Program-made: the position numbers and the translations under genes | Assembly: GCF_018129085.1 (NCBI RefSeq) | Contig: NZ_JAAGBB010000016.1 | Location: 83,678-147,677, forward strand | Direction of reading: 5' to 3' | DNA: 64,000 nucleotides | From: Plastoroseomonas hellenica | GTDB taxonomy: Bacteria > Pseudomonadota > Alphaproteobacteria > Acetobacterales > Acetobacteraceae | Shown here: piece after piece, positions 53,442 through 61,186 of the stretch | Position numbering within the stretch: the first letter of the stretch is position 1 | Layout of the letters: the number at the start of each line of letters is the position of its first letter | The notes under the pieces: model-generated | Seen by the model: only the letters and a program-made list of their open reading frames with translations | The model's database searches: none | What the model was told of the DNA's origin: nothing

Positions 53442-53621
53442 CGCTTTCCTCACCATGCGTATTCCGATCGGGTGTCTTCAGGACATGATCACCCGTTCAG
53501 GTGAGGCCATCCGACTGGGATCCGCTCTGGTGGCGCCGATGGTCGATCCAGTCCAGTACGATACCGACACCAAATCCTTCACGATATCGATATGACCTGC
53601 GCCACGACGCCGGACAGCAGT

Positions 53622-53653
53622 AAGCCGGGTCAGGCATCGCCCTCCCCCGGCTT
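53622..53653 (-). terminator. Hairpin downstream of nrdA
   Basis: AAGCCGGG (53622-53629) pairs with CCCGGCTT (53646-53653) about 30 nt beyond the nrdA stop. No T-run follows, so this may be a weak terminator or a 3'-end protecting stem. The rest of the gap 53442-53685 shows no gene. Confidence 0.4.
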
Positions 53654-53685
53654 CGCGATTAGGATGAAGCCTGTGCGGGGCCGCG

Positions 53686-55539
53686 CTACTGGCAGGCCAG
53701 GCACTCTTCGTAGTTGTTGTTCTCGGCGGGCTTCGCCGCGATCGGCAGCGGCCCGAGGTCCGGCACATGGGCAGCCATGATGTCGCCCTGCCCCACCACC
53801 TTGGCGCTGATCGTGTCGGCACGCTGGATCGAGAGCGAGCGGCAGTAGTAGAGGCTCTTCACGCCCCGCTTCCACGCCAGCATGTGGATCTGGTGCAGGT
53901 CGCGCTTGTGGATATTGGCCGGCAGGAACAGGTTCACCGACTGTGACTGGCAGATATAGGGCGTGCGGTCGGCCGCATGCTCCACGATCCAGCGCTGATC
54001 CAGCTCGAAGGCGGTCTTGTACACCGCCCTCTCCTGGTCGGTCAGGAAGTCGAGGTGCTGGACCGAGCCCTTGCTGACGGTGATCGAGGTCCAGGTCTCC
54101 TCGTCGTCGCGCCCGTACTTCGCCAGGAGCTTCTGGAGATAGGGGCTGCGCACGATGAAGGAGCCGCTGAGCGTCTTGTGGTTGTAGACATTCGCCGCCA
54201 CCGGCTCGATCCCCGGCGAGGCGCCGCCGGCGATGATCGAGATGCTGGCGGTCGGCGCGATCGCGATCTTGTTCGAGAAGCGCTCCATGAAGCCGTATTC
54301 GGCGGCATCCGGGCAGGCGCCGCGCTCTTCGGCCAGCAGCCGGCTCGCCGCATCGGCCTGGGTGCGGATGTGGCGGAACATCTTCATGTTCCACACCTTG
54401 GCGATCGCGCTCTCGAAGGGGACGCCCATCTTCTGCAGGAAGCTGTGGAAGCCCATGACGCCGAGGCCGACCGAACGCTCGCGCATCGCCGCGTACTTGG
54501 CGCGCGACATGCTCTCGGGCGCGGTATCGATGAAGCTCTGCAGCACGTTGTCGAGGAAGCGCATCACGTCGGTGATGAAGAGCGGATGGTCCTTCCACTC
54601 CGCCCAGGTCTCGAGGTTGAGCGAGGAGAGGCAGCAGACCGCCGTCCGCTCCTGCCCATGCTGGTCGGTGCCGGTCGCGAGCGTGATCTCGGAGCAGAGG
54701 TTAGAGGTCTTCACCTCGAGCCCCGCGAGCTTGTGGTGCTCCGGCCGCGCGTTGTTCACGTGGTCCGAGTAGATGATGTAGGGCTCGCCGGTCTCGATCC
54801 GCGCGGTGAGGATGCGGATCCAGAGATTGCGGGCCGAGATCTTCTTCACCAGCGCGCCGTCCTTCGGCGACACCAGGGCCCATTCCTCATCGGCCTCGAC
54901 CGCGCGCATGAAGGCGTCCGACAGCAGGATGCCGTGGTGCAGGTTCAGCGCCTTGCGGTTGGGGTCACCGCCGGTCGGACGCCGGATCTCGACGAATTCC
55001 TCGATCTCGGGGTGATGGACCGGGATGTAGACGGCGGCCGAGCCGCGGCGGAGCGAGCCCTGGCTGATCGCGAGCGTCAGGCTGTCCATCACGCGGATGA
55101 AGGGGATCACGCCGGAGGTCTTGCCGTTGCGGCCGACCTTCTCGCCGATGCCGCGCAGGTTGCCCCAGTAGCTGCCGATGCCGCCGCCCTTGGACGCCAG
55201 CCAGACATTCTCGTTCCAGAGGCCGACGATGCCTTCCAGGCTGTCGGAGGCCTCGTTCAGGAAGCAGGAGATCGGCAGGCCGCGACTGGTGCCGCCATTC
55301 GACAGCACCGGCGTCGCCGGCATGAACCAGAGGCGGCTGACATAGTCGTAGATGCGCTGCGCGTGCTCGGCATCGTCGCCATAGGCCGATGCGACGCGGG
55401 CGAAGAGATCCTGGTAGGATTCGCCAGGCAGCAGATAGCGGTCGTCGAGAGTCGCCTTGCCGAAATCGGTCAGCAGCGCGTCGCGCGCGCGATCAATCCG
55501 AACCTGGCCATGGCCTTCAAGCTGTACGGCGTCAAACAC
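53686..55539 (-). CDS. nrdA: Ribonucleoside-diphosphate reductase, alpha subunit
   Basis: This large subunit of class I ribonucleotide reductase makes deoxynucleotides. The 617-residue protein shows TPVLSNGGTSRGLPISCFLN, LASKGGGIGSYWG, the active-site cysteine region KTSNLCSEITL, radical-transfer region segments near SLYYCRS, and a C-terminal redox pair ECLACQ. It lacks an N-terminal ATP-cone, so allosteric activity control by dATP may be absent. The GTG at 55539 has CAGGGGGT upstream; in-frame codons up to 55659 belong to the leader. No nrdB is in the window, so the radical-generating subunit must be elsewhere. Confidence 0.92.
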   Translation of the reverse strand: MFDAVQLEGHGQVRIDRARDALLTDFGKATLDDRYLLPGESYQDLFARVASAYGDDAEHAQRIYDYVSRLWFMPATPVLSNGGTSRGLPISCFLNEASDSLEGIVGLWNENVWLASKGGGIGSYWGNLRGIGEKVGRNGKTSGVIPFIRVMDSLTLAISQGSLRRGSAAVYIPVHHPEIEEFVEIRRPTGGDPNRKALNLHHGILLSDAFMRAVEADEEWALVSPKDGALVKKISARNLWIRILTARIETGEPYIIYSDHVNNARPEHHKLAGLEVKTSNLCSEITLATGTDQHGQERTAVCCLSSLNLETWAEWKDHPLFITDVMRFLDNVLQSFIDTAPESMSRAKYAAMRERSVGLGVMGFHSFLQKMGVPFESAIAKVWNMKMFRHIRTQADAASRLLAEERGACPDAAEYGFMERFSNKIAIAPTASISIIAGGASPGIEPVAANVYNHKTLSGSFIVRSPYLQKLLAKYGRDDEETWTSITVSKGSVQHLDFLTDQERAVYKTAFELDQRWIVEHAADRTPYICQSQSVNLFLPANIHKRDLHQIHMLAWKRGVKSLYYCRSLSIQRADTISAKVVGQGDIMAAHVPDLGPLPIAAKPAENNNYEECLACQ

Positions 55540-55593
55540 GATCAAACCCCCTGAAATCCCCCGGCCGTCAGGATGCACGCGGAGCTGGGACGG

Positions 55594-55609
55594 ACACAAG
55601 ATGTAGTCT
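55594..55609 (-). promoter_or_regulatory. Candidate NrdR box upstream of nrdA
   Basis: ACACAAGATGTAGTCT lies about 55 nt before the nrdA start and resembles the imperfectly palindromic NrdR box. NrdR boxes normally occur in pairs spaced by whole helical turns; a weaker partner may lie around 55618-55633 (GTCACTACCACAT on the plus strand). The rest of 55540-55807 shows no gene. Confidence 0.4.
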
Positions 55610-55807
55610 TGCAACACCCTTGTCACTACCACATCGCGTAGCCTCTCGGGGACTTGCATGTGGCCATGACTCGGAAAGACATGGCGTCCGTACTGGCTTC
55701 GTTCCAGCTCCGCGCATGCATGTCAGGCAGGCCTGCCCATCCTGGCAGCAATCCGCCGAAAAGAATCGCGATCGTGCCGAGGCCGAACCGGAGCGACGCG
55801 GGTCGGG

Positions 55808-57079
55808 CTAGAAAGCGACCCGGCCGAACATCGCCTGCAACAGCGCGTAAAGCGCCGCGCCGGCCAGGAAGCCGACCACGGTCCCGTTCACCCGCACATA
55901 TTGCAGGTCGCGCCCCACCCGCAGCTCGATCTTCTCGACCACGGTCGCCGGATCCCAGCCCCGCACCACGCCGGCGATGAAGGTCGAAAGCCGCTCCCGC
56001 GCCGCCGGCAGCAGCGCCACCAGCACGCGCTCCGCGGCGCGCTGCAGCCGCTCCCGCGCGCCCTCGCTTTCCGCGAGGAAATGGCCGGCATTGGCGAGTC
56101 CCGCTTCCAGCACCGCGACGGTGCGGCCTTCCGGATTGCCGGCATCGGCTTCCAGCGCGGCGCGCAGCCGCGCCCATACATCGCCGAGCCAGACCGCGAC
56201 CGAGGGATGCGCCACCGCGGCGCGGAGCGCCCGGCCGACGCTGGCCGCCCGTTCCGGGTCGGTCTCCAGCCGCTCAATCTCGGCGCGGATCCAGGCTTCG
56301 AAGGCGGCGCGCAGGTCGCTGTCGGAAGGCTCCACCTTCTCCAGCTCGGAATTGACCGCCGACAGCACCCGCTTGGCGACCGTCGCCCCGGCAAGCCAGC
56401 CGATGACGGCGCCCCCCTCGGCCCGGACCCGTGCCGCGATCGCGGTGCGGAGCTGCTCTTCCTTGCCCGACAGCACGGTCTTCAGCTCCCTGACCGCCAG
56501 GTCGAACACCGCGTGGTGGCGCCCGCCCTCGACCAGCGCCCGCAGGGCACGGGCCAGCAGCCGTGCCCCCTCGGCACCCGCGATCCGGGGTGCGATGCGC
56601 TGCAGCAGGCGGCGCGCGCGCCCATCCTCCAGGCTGGCCAGCACCCGCGGCAGCATCCCGGCGAGCGCCTGCGCCGCCGGGCGGGTGGAGGCGGGATCGG
56701 AGAGGAAGGCGCGCAGGATGCCCGACACATCGAGGCGCCCGATCACCCGCCTGACCTCGGCCTCGGTGAAGACATGGTTGGCGACGAAGCCGCCCAGCCC
56801 CCGCCCCAGCCTCTCCTGCTGGTTCGGAATGATCGCGGTGTGCGGGATTGGCAGCCCGAGCGGGTGGCGGAACAGCGCCGTCACCGCGAACCAGTCCGCC
56901 AGGCCGCCGACCAGCCCGGCCTTGGCGCCCGCCTGCAGCAGCTCTGTCCAATAGCCGGGCGGCAGGTGATAGGAGAACAGCACCAGCCCCGCCATGACGA
57001 CCAGCAGCCCGGTGGCGAAGGCGCGGTGGCGGGCGAGGCTGCGGCGCAGCACTGCGTCGGCATCGGATCGGCTCTGCAT
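55808..57079 (-). CDS. DUF445 family membrane protein (YjiN-like)
   Basis: The 423-residue protein has two N-terminal hydrophobic segments (FATGLLVVMAGLVLFSYH and a following helix) with the DUF445 hallmark AGLVGGLADWFAVTALFRHPLGLPIPHTAIIPNQ split around a loop. A long helical domain with LGRGLGGFVANHVF follows, and a C-terminal hydrophobic anchor with VGRDLQYVRVNGTVVGFLAGAALYALL. The function of the family is unknown. The ATG at 57079 is chosen from the family-like start MQSRSDADAVLRRSLARHRAFA. It diverges from the zinc/manganese transporter genes across a 66-nt gap that holds a possible metal-regulator site. Confidence 0.87.
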   Translation of the reverse strand: MQSRSDADAVLRRSLARHRAFATGLLVVMAGLVLFSYHLPPGYWTELLQAGAKAGLVGGLADWFAVTALFRHPLGLPIPHTAIIPNQQERLGRGLGGFVANHVFTEAEVRRVIGRLDVSGILRAFLSDPASTRPAAQALAGMLPRVLASLEDGRARRLLQRIAPRIAGAEGARLLARALRALVEGGRHHAVFDLAVRELKTVLSGKEEQLRTAIAARVRAEGGAVIGWLAGATVAKRVLSAVNSELEKVEPSDSDLRAAFEAWIRAEIERLETDPERAASVGRALRAAVAHPSVAVWLGDVWARLRAALEADAGNPEGRTVAVLEAGLANAGHFLAESEGARERLQRAAERVLVALLPAARERLSTFIAGVVRGWDPATVVEKIELRVGRDLQYVRVNGTVVGFLAGAALYALLQAMFGRVAF

Positions 57080-57126
57080 CGCCAACCGAGATAAGGCGCC
57101 TGGCCCGGCTTGCCCAGCAGGACCAT

Positions 57127-57148
57127 CATGATACATGATAACATCATG
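57127..57148. promoter_or_regulatory. Candidate Zur/Mur-like operator
   Basis: The arms CATGAT and ATCATG enclose ACATGATAAC, a 22-bp AT-rich inverted repeat in the short divergent gap before the metal transporter genes. Fur-superfamily sites for zinc or manganese are of this size and composition. The right arm includes the ATG of the small membrane ORF, so transcription would have to begin very close to that codon. Confidence 0.45.
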
Positions 57149-57253
57149 CAGGATCCCCTCGCCCTATCCGCCGGCCTAGGCGCTCGCCTCGCGCTGGTCG
57201 CGCTGGCCGCCGGCGCCGTCTGGGCGGCGACCCTCTGGGCACTGATGGCATGA
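57146..57253 (+). CDS. Small membrane protein (35 aa) coupled to znuC
   Basis: This 35-codon ORF (MQDPLALSAGLGARLALVAL and a Trp/Ala-rich remainder ending WALMA) encodes one hydrophobic helix of about 22 residues. Its stop overlaps the znuC ATG (ATGA), which strongly suggests a translated leader. I do not recognise a family. It could be a small regulatory subunit of the transporter or only serve to couple translation. The start codon lies inside the candidate metal-regulator palindrome, so the mRNA may be leaderless. A later internal start is possible but would leave no helix. Confidence 0.6.
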   Translation: MQDPLALSAGLGARLALVALAAGAVWAATLWALMA

Positions 57254-58023
57254 CCGCGCCCGATCGGCTGCGCCGGAATATGATCTCGCCGCCGGCCATC
57301 ACGCTGACGGGGCTGGTCGCCAGCCATGGGCGCCACCCGGCGGTGCACCACCTGTCCGGCTGCTTCGAACCCGGCAGCATGACGGCGGTGGTCGGGCCGA
57401 ACGGCGCCGGCAAGACGACGCTGCTCCGCACCCTTGCCGGGCTGCACCGGCTGGACGAGGGCCGCATTCAGGCGCCCGGCCTGACGCCCGCGCGCATCGC
57501 CCTGCTGCCGCAGGCCGCCACCATGGACCGCAGCTTCCCGATCGGCTGCCGCGACGTGGTGCTGCAAGGCCTCTGGGCCAGGCTCGGCGCCTTCCGCAGC
57601 GCCGGCCGGGCGGAGCTCACGGAGGCCGAGACGGCGCTGGCCGCCGTCGGGCTCGGCGGCTTCGCGACGCGGCCGGTGGGCAGCCTCTCCGCCGGACAGT
57701 TCCAGCGCCTGCTCTTCGCCCGCCTGCTGCTGCAGGACGCCGAGGTGATCCTGCTCGACGAGCCCTTCAATGCGGTGGACGCGCGGACCGCGTCCGACCT
57801 GCTCGGCGTGCTGCGCCGCTGGCATGGCGAGGGGCGCACCCTGATCGCGGTGCTGCACGACCTCGACTTGGTCCGGCGCGAATTCCCGGAGGCCCTGCTG
57901 TTGGCGCGCGACCCGATCGCCTGGGGCCCGACCGAGGCCACGCTCAGCGCCGAGAACCGGATGCGCGCCCGGATGATGGCGGAAGCCTGGGACGAGCAGG
58001 CGGTCACCTGCGAAGCCGCCTAG
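57250..58023 (+). CDS. znuC: Metal (Zn/Mn) ABC transporter ATP-binding protein
   Basis: The 257-residue ATPase has Walker A GPNGAGKTTLL, signature LSAGQFQRLLFARLLL (LSAGQ instead of LSGGQ), Walker B VILLDEPF followed by NAVDART, and the switch histidine in VLHDLDLVRREF. It pairs with the family-3 permease encoded just downstream. The start ATG overlaps the 35-codon ORF; an ATG 10 codons later is the alternative. The present TAG stop abuts MITE copy 6, and reconstruction suggests the pre-insertion protein ended four residues later. No binding protein (znuA) is adjacent. Confidence 0.9.
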   Translation: MTAPDRLRRNMISPPAITLTGLVASHGRHPAVHHLSGCFEPGSMTAVVGPNGAGKTTLLRTLAGLHRLDEGRIQAPGLTPARIALLPQAATMDRSFPIGCRDVVLQGLWARLGAFRSAGRAELTEAETALAAVGLGGFATRPVGSLSAGQFQRLLFARLLLQDAEVILLDEPFNAVDARTASDLLGVLRRWHGEGRTLIAVLHDLDLVRREFPEALLLARDPIAWGPTEATLSAENRMRARMMAEAWDEQAVTCEAA

Positions 58024-58025
58024 GA

Positions 58026-58186
58026 GAGCCTGCCTCGGAAGGGGGCGGCGGCGATCTGGCGGTCCTTTTCCGCCCCTGCCGCGCCGGCTTCCTCGCCGAT
58101 GCAACCAGCATCGGCTGCGTCACCCGACACGGCAGGAACGAAAAATGCCTCGCCAGTTCACCACCGCCCCCTTCCGAGACAGGCTC
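58026..58186 (-). mobile_element. MITE-like inverted-repeat element, copy 6 (znuC/znuB junction, reverse orientation)
   Basis: This 161-bp copy is inverted relative to the others: the hairpin reads CCGATGCAACCAGCATCGG on the plus strand. Its ends are GAGCCTGCCTCGGAAGG and the near-perfect complement CCTTCCGAGACAGGCTC. The right flanking triplet is TGA (58187-58189) and the left is GGA (58023-58025), consistent with one T-to-G change. That change creates the in-frame TAG that now ends znuC. It lies antisense to both znu genes. Confidence 0.85.
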
Positions 58187-58195
58187 TGATCGCCC

Positions 58196-59068
58196 TTGAG
58201 CCTGCACGACCTCCTGATCGCGCCCTTCGCGGAGTTCGGCTTCCTGCGCCGGGCGCTGGTGGGCTGCCTGGCGCTGGCCGTCGCCGCGCCGCCGCTCGGC
58301 GTCTTCCTGACGCTCCGGCGCATGAGCCTGACGGCGGAGGTCCTGTCCCACGCCGTGCTGCCCGGAATCGCCGCCGCCTATTGGGTGGCGGGGCTCTCGG
58401 CCGCGGCGATGTGGGCCGGCGGCATGGCGGCAGGGCTGGTCGTGGCACTCGGCGCCGGGGCGCTGGCACGCGCGACCGGCGGGCGCGAGGATTCGACCCT
58501 GACCGCCCTCTATCTGCTGGCGCTGGCAGCGGGTGTCGCAATGATCTCGGTGAGCGGCGGCACCGGCGACCTCTCGACGCTGCTGTTCGGCAGCGTCCTC
58601 GGCGTCGATGACGACGCACTGCTGCTGATGGCCGGTGCGGCGACGCTCACGCTTCTGGGCCTCGCCTTCGCGTGGCGGCCCCTGGCGCTCGAATGCTTCG
58701 ACCCGAGCTTCGCCCAGGCGACCGGGGCCCGCGGCGGCGCCTGGCACCTGCTGTTCCTGGCGCTCGTGGTGCTGAACGTGCTGGCCGCCTTCCAGGCGCT
58801 CGGCACCCTGATGGCGGTCGGGCTGATGATGCTGCCGGCGATCGCCGCGCGGCACTGGTCACGGCAGCTCTCGGGCATGGTCTATGCCTCGGTCGCGATC
58901 GCGGTGGCGGCGAGCCTGCTGGGACTGCTGCTCTCCTACCACGCCGACCTGCCGACCGGCCCCGCGATCGTGCTCACCGCGGGTGGGCTCTGGGCGCTCT
59001 CGGTGCTGGCGGGGCCCGTTGACGGCGCGCTGCCGCGGCTGTTTCGCCGACGCCATCTGGCCGGCTGA
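58196..59068 (+). CDS. znuB: Metal (Zn/Mn) ABC transporter permease
   Basis: The 290-residue permease belongs to the ABC-3 family, with eight or nine hydrophobic helices. The cytoplasmic coupling region is LRRMSLTAEVLSHAVLPGIA, and the C-terminal half has the conserved MAVGLMMLPAIAARHWS segment. It forms the membrane channel for zinc or manganese with ZnuC. The TTG at 58196 starts 6 nt after the right target triplet of MITE copy 6. Before insertion the znuC stop would have overlapped this TTG (TTGA), so the element has broken a coupled pair. Confidence 0.88.
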   Translation: MSLHDLLIAPFAEFGFLRRALVGCLALAVAAPPLGVFLTLRRMSLTAEVLSHAVLPGIAAAYWVAGLSAAAMWAGGMAAGLVVALGAGALARATGGREDSTLTALYLLALAAGVAMISVSGGTGDLSTLLFGSVLGVDDDALLLMAGAATLTLLGLAFAWRPLALECFDPSFAQATGARGGAWHLLFLALVVLNVLAAFQALGTLMAVGLMMLPAIAARHWSRQLSGMVYASVAIAVAASLLGLLLSYHADLPTGPAIVLTAGGLWALSVLAGPVDGALPRLFRRRHLAG

Positions 59069-59228
59069 GCCCGCCGGTACTATCTTCCTTCGGTCGGAAA
59101 AGTGAGGCCGGTTTGGTTGAGCCGGTCGCCTCCTGATCCCCGGGAGGTTCTGGCGGGTGTCTCGGCACTCAGCCCCATGACGCGACGCCCGGCGCAAGCC
59201 GCGCCGGCGAACCGTGGAGCTTGAACCG

Positions 59229-59663
59229 ATGCAGCAAATTTCTCTCATCACCCTTGGCATCAGCGATGTCGCGCGGTCGCAGCGCTTCTATGCCGAGGGC
59301 TTCGGCTGGCAACCGATCTTCACCAATGGCGAGATCACCTTCTACCAGATGAACGGCCTGGTGCTGGCCACCTGGCTGGCGCCTCTGCTCGCCGCCGATG
59401 CCGGGTTGCCTGGCCCACTGGCACCCGGCGGCCTCGCCCTGTCGCATAACGTGACGGCACGCGAGGCCGTGCCGCCGCTGATCGAGCGCTTACTGGCCGC
59501 CGGCGGACGCCTGCTCAAAGCACCGGTCGAGCCACCGCATGGCGGCCTTGCCGGCCATGTCGCCGATCCGGATGGCCATGTCTGGGAAATCGCCTGGAAC
59601 CCCGATTGGGCGATCGATGCCGAAGGCCGTGTGACCTTCGGCGCCCCAAGCCTCGGTTCCTGA
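59229..59663 (+). CDS. VOC family (glyoxalase-like) protein
   Basis: The 144-residue single-module protein has the VOC pattern ISLITLGISDVARSQRFYAEGFGW at the start and DPDGHVWEIAWNPDW near the end, the latter supplying a metal-ligand Glu. A first-half ligand is not obvious: a His is replaced by Thr in SLITLG, so the metal site may be incomplete. Such proteins are often lactoylglutathione-lyase-like or antibiotic-binding; the role here is unknown. The ATG 59229 follows GTGGAGCTTG; a GTG at 59214 is an alternative. Confidence 0.82.
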   Translation: MQQISLITLGISDVARSQRFYAEGFGWQPIFTNGEITFYQMNGLVLATWLAPLLAADAGLPGPLAPGGLALSHNVTAREAVPPLIERLLAAGGRLLKAPVEPPHGGLAGHVADPDGHVWEIAWNPDWAIDAEGRVTFGAPSLGS

Positions 59664-59674
59664 GGGATCCGCCG

Positions 59675-60004
59675 TTATCGGCGGATGATCACGAAGCGCA
59701 TCACGCGCCCGCCCGGGCCGGGCGGCACCCCGCCGCCCGTGCTCCTGGCCCGGCGCATGCGCCACCAGAGGCTGCCAGCGCCGATCGCCGCCGCCACGAT
59801 GGCGATCGGCAGCAGCACCGCGAGCGAAAGCACCGCGAGTGCGGCCAGCACCAGGCCGCCCGCGATGACCGCCAGCAGGATGGCGACGCCGCCGACCCGC
59901 GCCAGCACCCGGTCGAAGCGACCAGGCTGCCGCAGCGGCGGTTCCCGGAATTCGCCTTCCGGGGTCATGTCGATGATCGGCGGGCGACGGTTGTGCGTGT
60001 CCAT
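59675..60004 (-). CDS. Small membrane protein of unknown function
   Basis: The 109-residue protein has a polar N-terminus (MDTHNRRPPIIDMTPEGEFR), then a long hydrophobic region that can form two helices (GGVAILLAVIAGGLVLAALA and VLLPIAIVAAAIGAGSLWW). The tail is basic and Gly/Pro-rich, ending MRFVIIRR. I do not recognise a defined family, although small proteins of this style are common in alphaproteobacteria. The ATG at 60004 starts the family-like N-terminus. It is downstream of the old-yellow-enzyme gene, 34 nt away and in the same direction. Confidence 0.7.
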   Translation of the reverse strand: MDTHNRRPPIIDMTPEGEFREPPLRQPGRFDRVLARVGGVAILLAVIAGGLVLAALAVLSLAVLLPIAIVAAAIGAGSLWWRMRRARSTGGGVPPGPGGRVMRFVIIRR

Positions 60005-60038
60005 AACGAACGAAACGTGGCCCGCCCGGCCCGATCCT

Positions 60039-61181
60039 TCAAGCCTTCCAGGGGCCGAGCCGGTCAATCTCCCGCTGGCGGACGTTCAGCCACCAGCCGG
60101 CCTGCTTCGGCCAGGTCGCGAACCGTGCCTCGGGATCGGCGGCGCCGAGCGTCGCCTCGGCATGCACCGCCCAGTTCGGGTCGGCCAGCGCCTCCCGCGC
60201 GATGGCGATGAGGTCGGCGTCACCCGCCTGCAGGATCGCCTCGGCATGGCGCGGATCGGTGATCAGACCGACGGCCATGGTCGGCAGCCCGGCCTCATGC
60301 CGGATCCGGGCGGCGAAGGGCACCTGGAAGCCGTAGTCGCGCGTCACCCGCGCCGCGGTCGCGGAGCCGGCAATGCCGCCCGAGGAGCAGTCCACGACAT
60401 CGACACCGCCGGCCTTCAAGGCCTGGGCGAAGGCAATCGTGTCCTCGATGCTGTTGCCGCCTTCCGCGCCATCCACGGAGGAGACGCGGAAGGAAAGCGG
60501 CAGGTTCGTGGGCCACACCGCGCGCACCGCCGTGGCAATCTCCAACGGTAGGCGCCAGCGGTTCTCCCGTGCGCCGCCATAAGCGTCGTCGCGATGATTG
60601 CTGATCGGCGAGAGGAACTGGTGCAGCAGGTAGCCATGCGCGCCGTGCAGCTCCAGCAGCTCGAATCCGGCCGCGGCGGCGCGGCCCGCCGCCGTGACGA
60701 AGGCTTCGACCAGCGCGGCGATATCGGCAGCCGTCATCGCGCGCGGCGTGATCCAACCCTCGCCGATCGGGATCGCGGAGGCGGAGACGGTCTCCCACGG
60801 CCGGTCGCCGCGCGCGATATCGGCATCGTTGAGCGGGCCATTGCCGTACCAGGGCCGCTGCATGCTGGCCTTGCGTCCGGCATGGCCGATCTGGATGCCG
60901 GGCACCGCACCCTGCTGCTTCAGGAAGGTGGCAACCCGCGCCAGCGGCGCCACATGCGCCTCCGACCAGATGCCGAGATCGCCATGGGTGATCCGGCCTT
61001 CCGGCAGCACCGCCGTCGCTTCCGCCACCACCGCGCCGGCGCCGCCGAGCGCGAAGCGGCCGAGATGCACCAGGTGCCAGTCATCGGCGATGCCGTCCTT
61101 GGCCGAATACTGGCACATCGGCGAGATGATGACGCGGTTGCGGAAGGTGATCCCGCGCAGCGTGAAGGGCGTGAAGAGCAT
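60039..61181 (-). CDS. NADH:flavin oxidoreductase (old yellow enzyme, YqjM-like)
   Basis: The 380-residue FMN enzyme begins LFTPFTLRGITFRNRVIISPMCQYS, the signature of YqjM-type OYEs with the redox-tuning cysteine. HGAHGYLLHQFLSPISNHRDDAYGG supplies substrate-binding His residues, FRVSSVDG follows, and the C-terminal phosphate-binding segment is MAVGLITDPRHAEAIL. These enzymes reduce activated C=C bonds. The ATG at 61181 is preceded by GAAGAGGTGACC; a GTG at 61190 is the alternative. Its start region overlaps or abuts the prpF stop, so they are probably one operon with the class II aldolase. Confidence 0.92.
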   Translation of the reverse strand: MLFTPFTLRGITFRNRVIISPMCQYSAKDGIADDWHLVHLGRFALGGAGAVVAEATAVLPEGRITHGDLGIWSEAHVAPLARVATFLKQQGAVPGIQIGHAGRKASMQRPWYGNGPLNDADIARGDRPWETVSASAIPIGEGWITPRAMTAADIAALVEAFVTAAGRAAAAGFELLELHGAHGYLLHQFLSPISNHRDDAYGGARENRWRLPLEIATAVRAVWPTNLPLSFRVSSVDGAEGGNSIEDTIAFAQALKAGGVDVVDCSSGGIAGSATAARVTRDYGFQVPFAARIRHEAGLPTMAVGLITDPRHAEAILQAGDADLIAIAREALADPNWAVHAEATLGAADPEARFATWPKQAGWWLNVRQREIDRLGPWKA

Positions 61182-61186
61182 CGCGG

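Noticed and set aside
58099..58611. A small protein spanning MITE copy 6 and the 5' part of znuB
   Set aside because: It is the read-through frame of znuC across the element and is out of frame with znuB.
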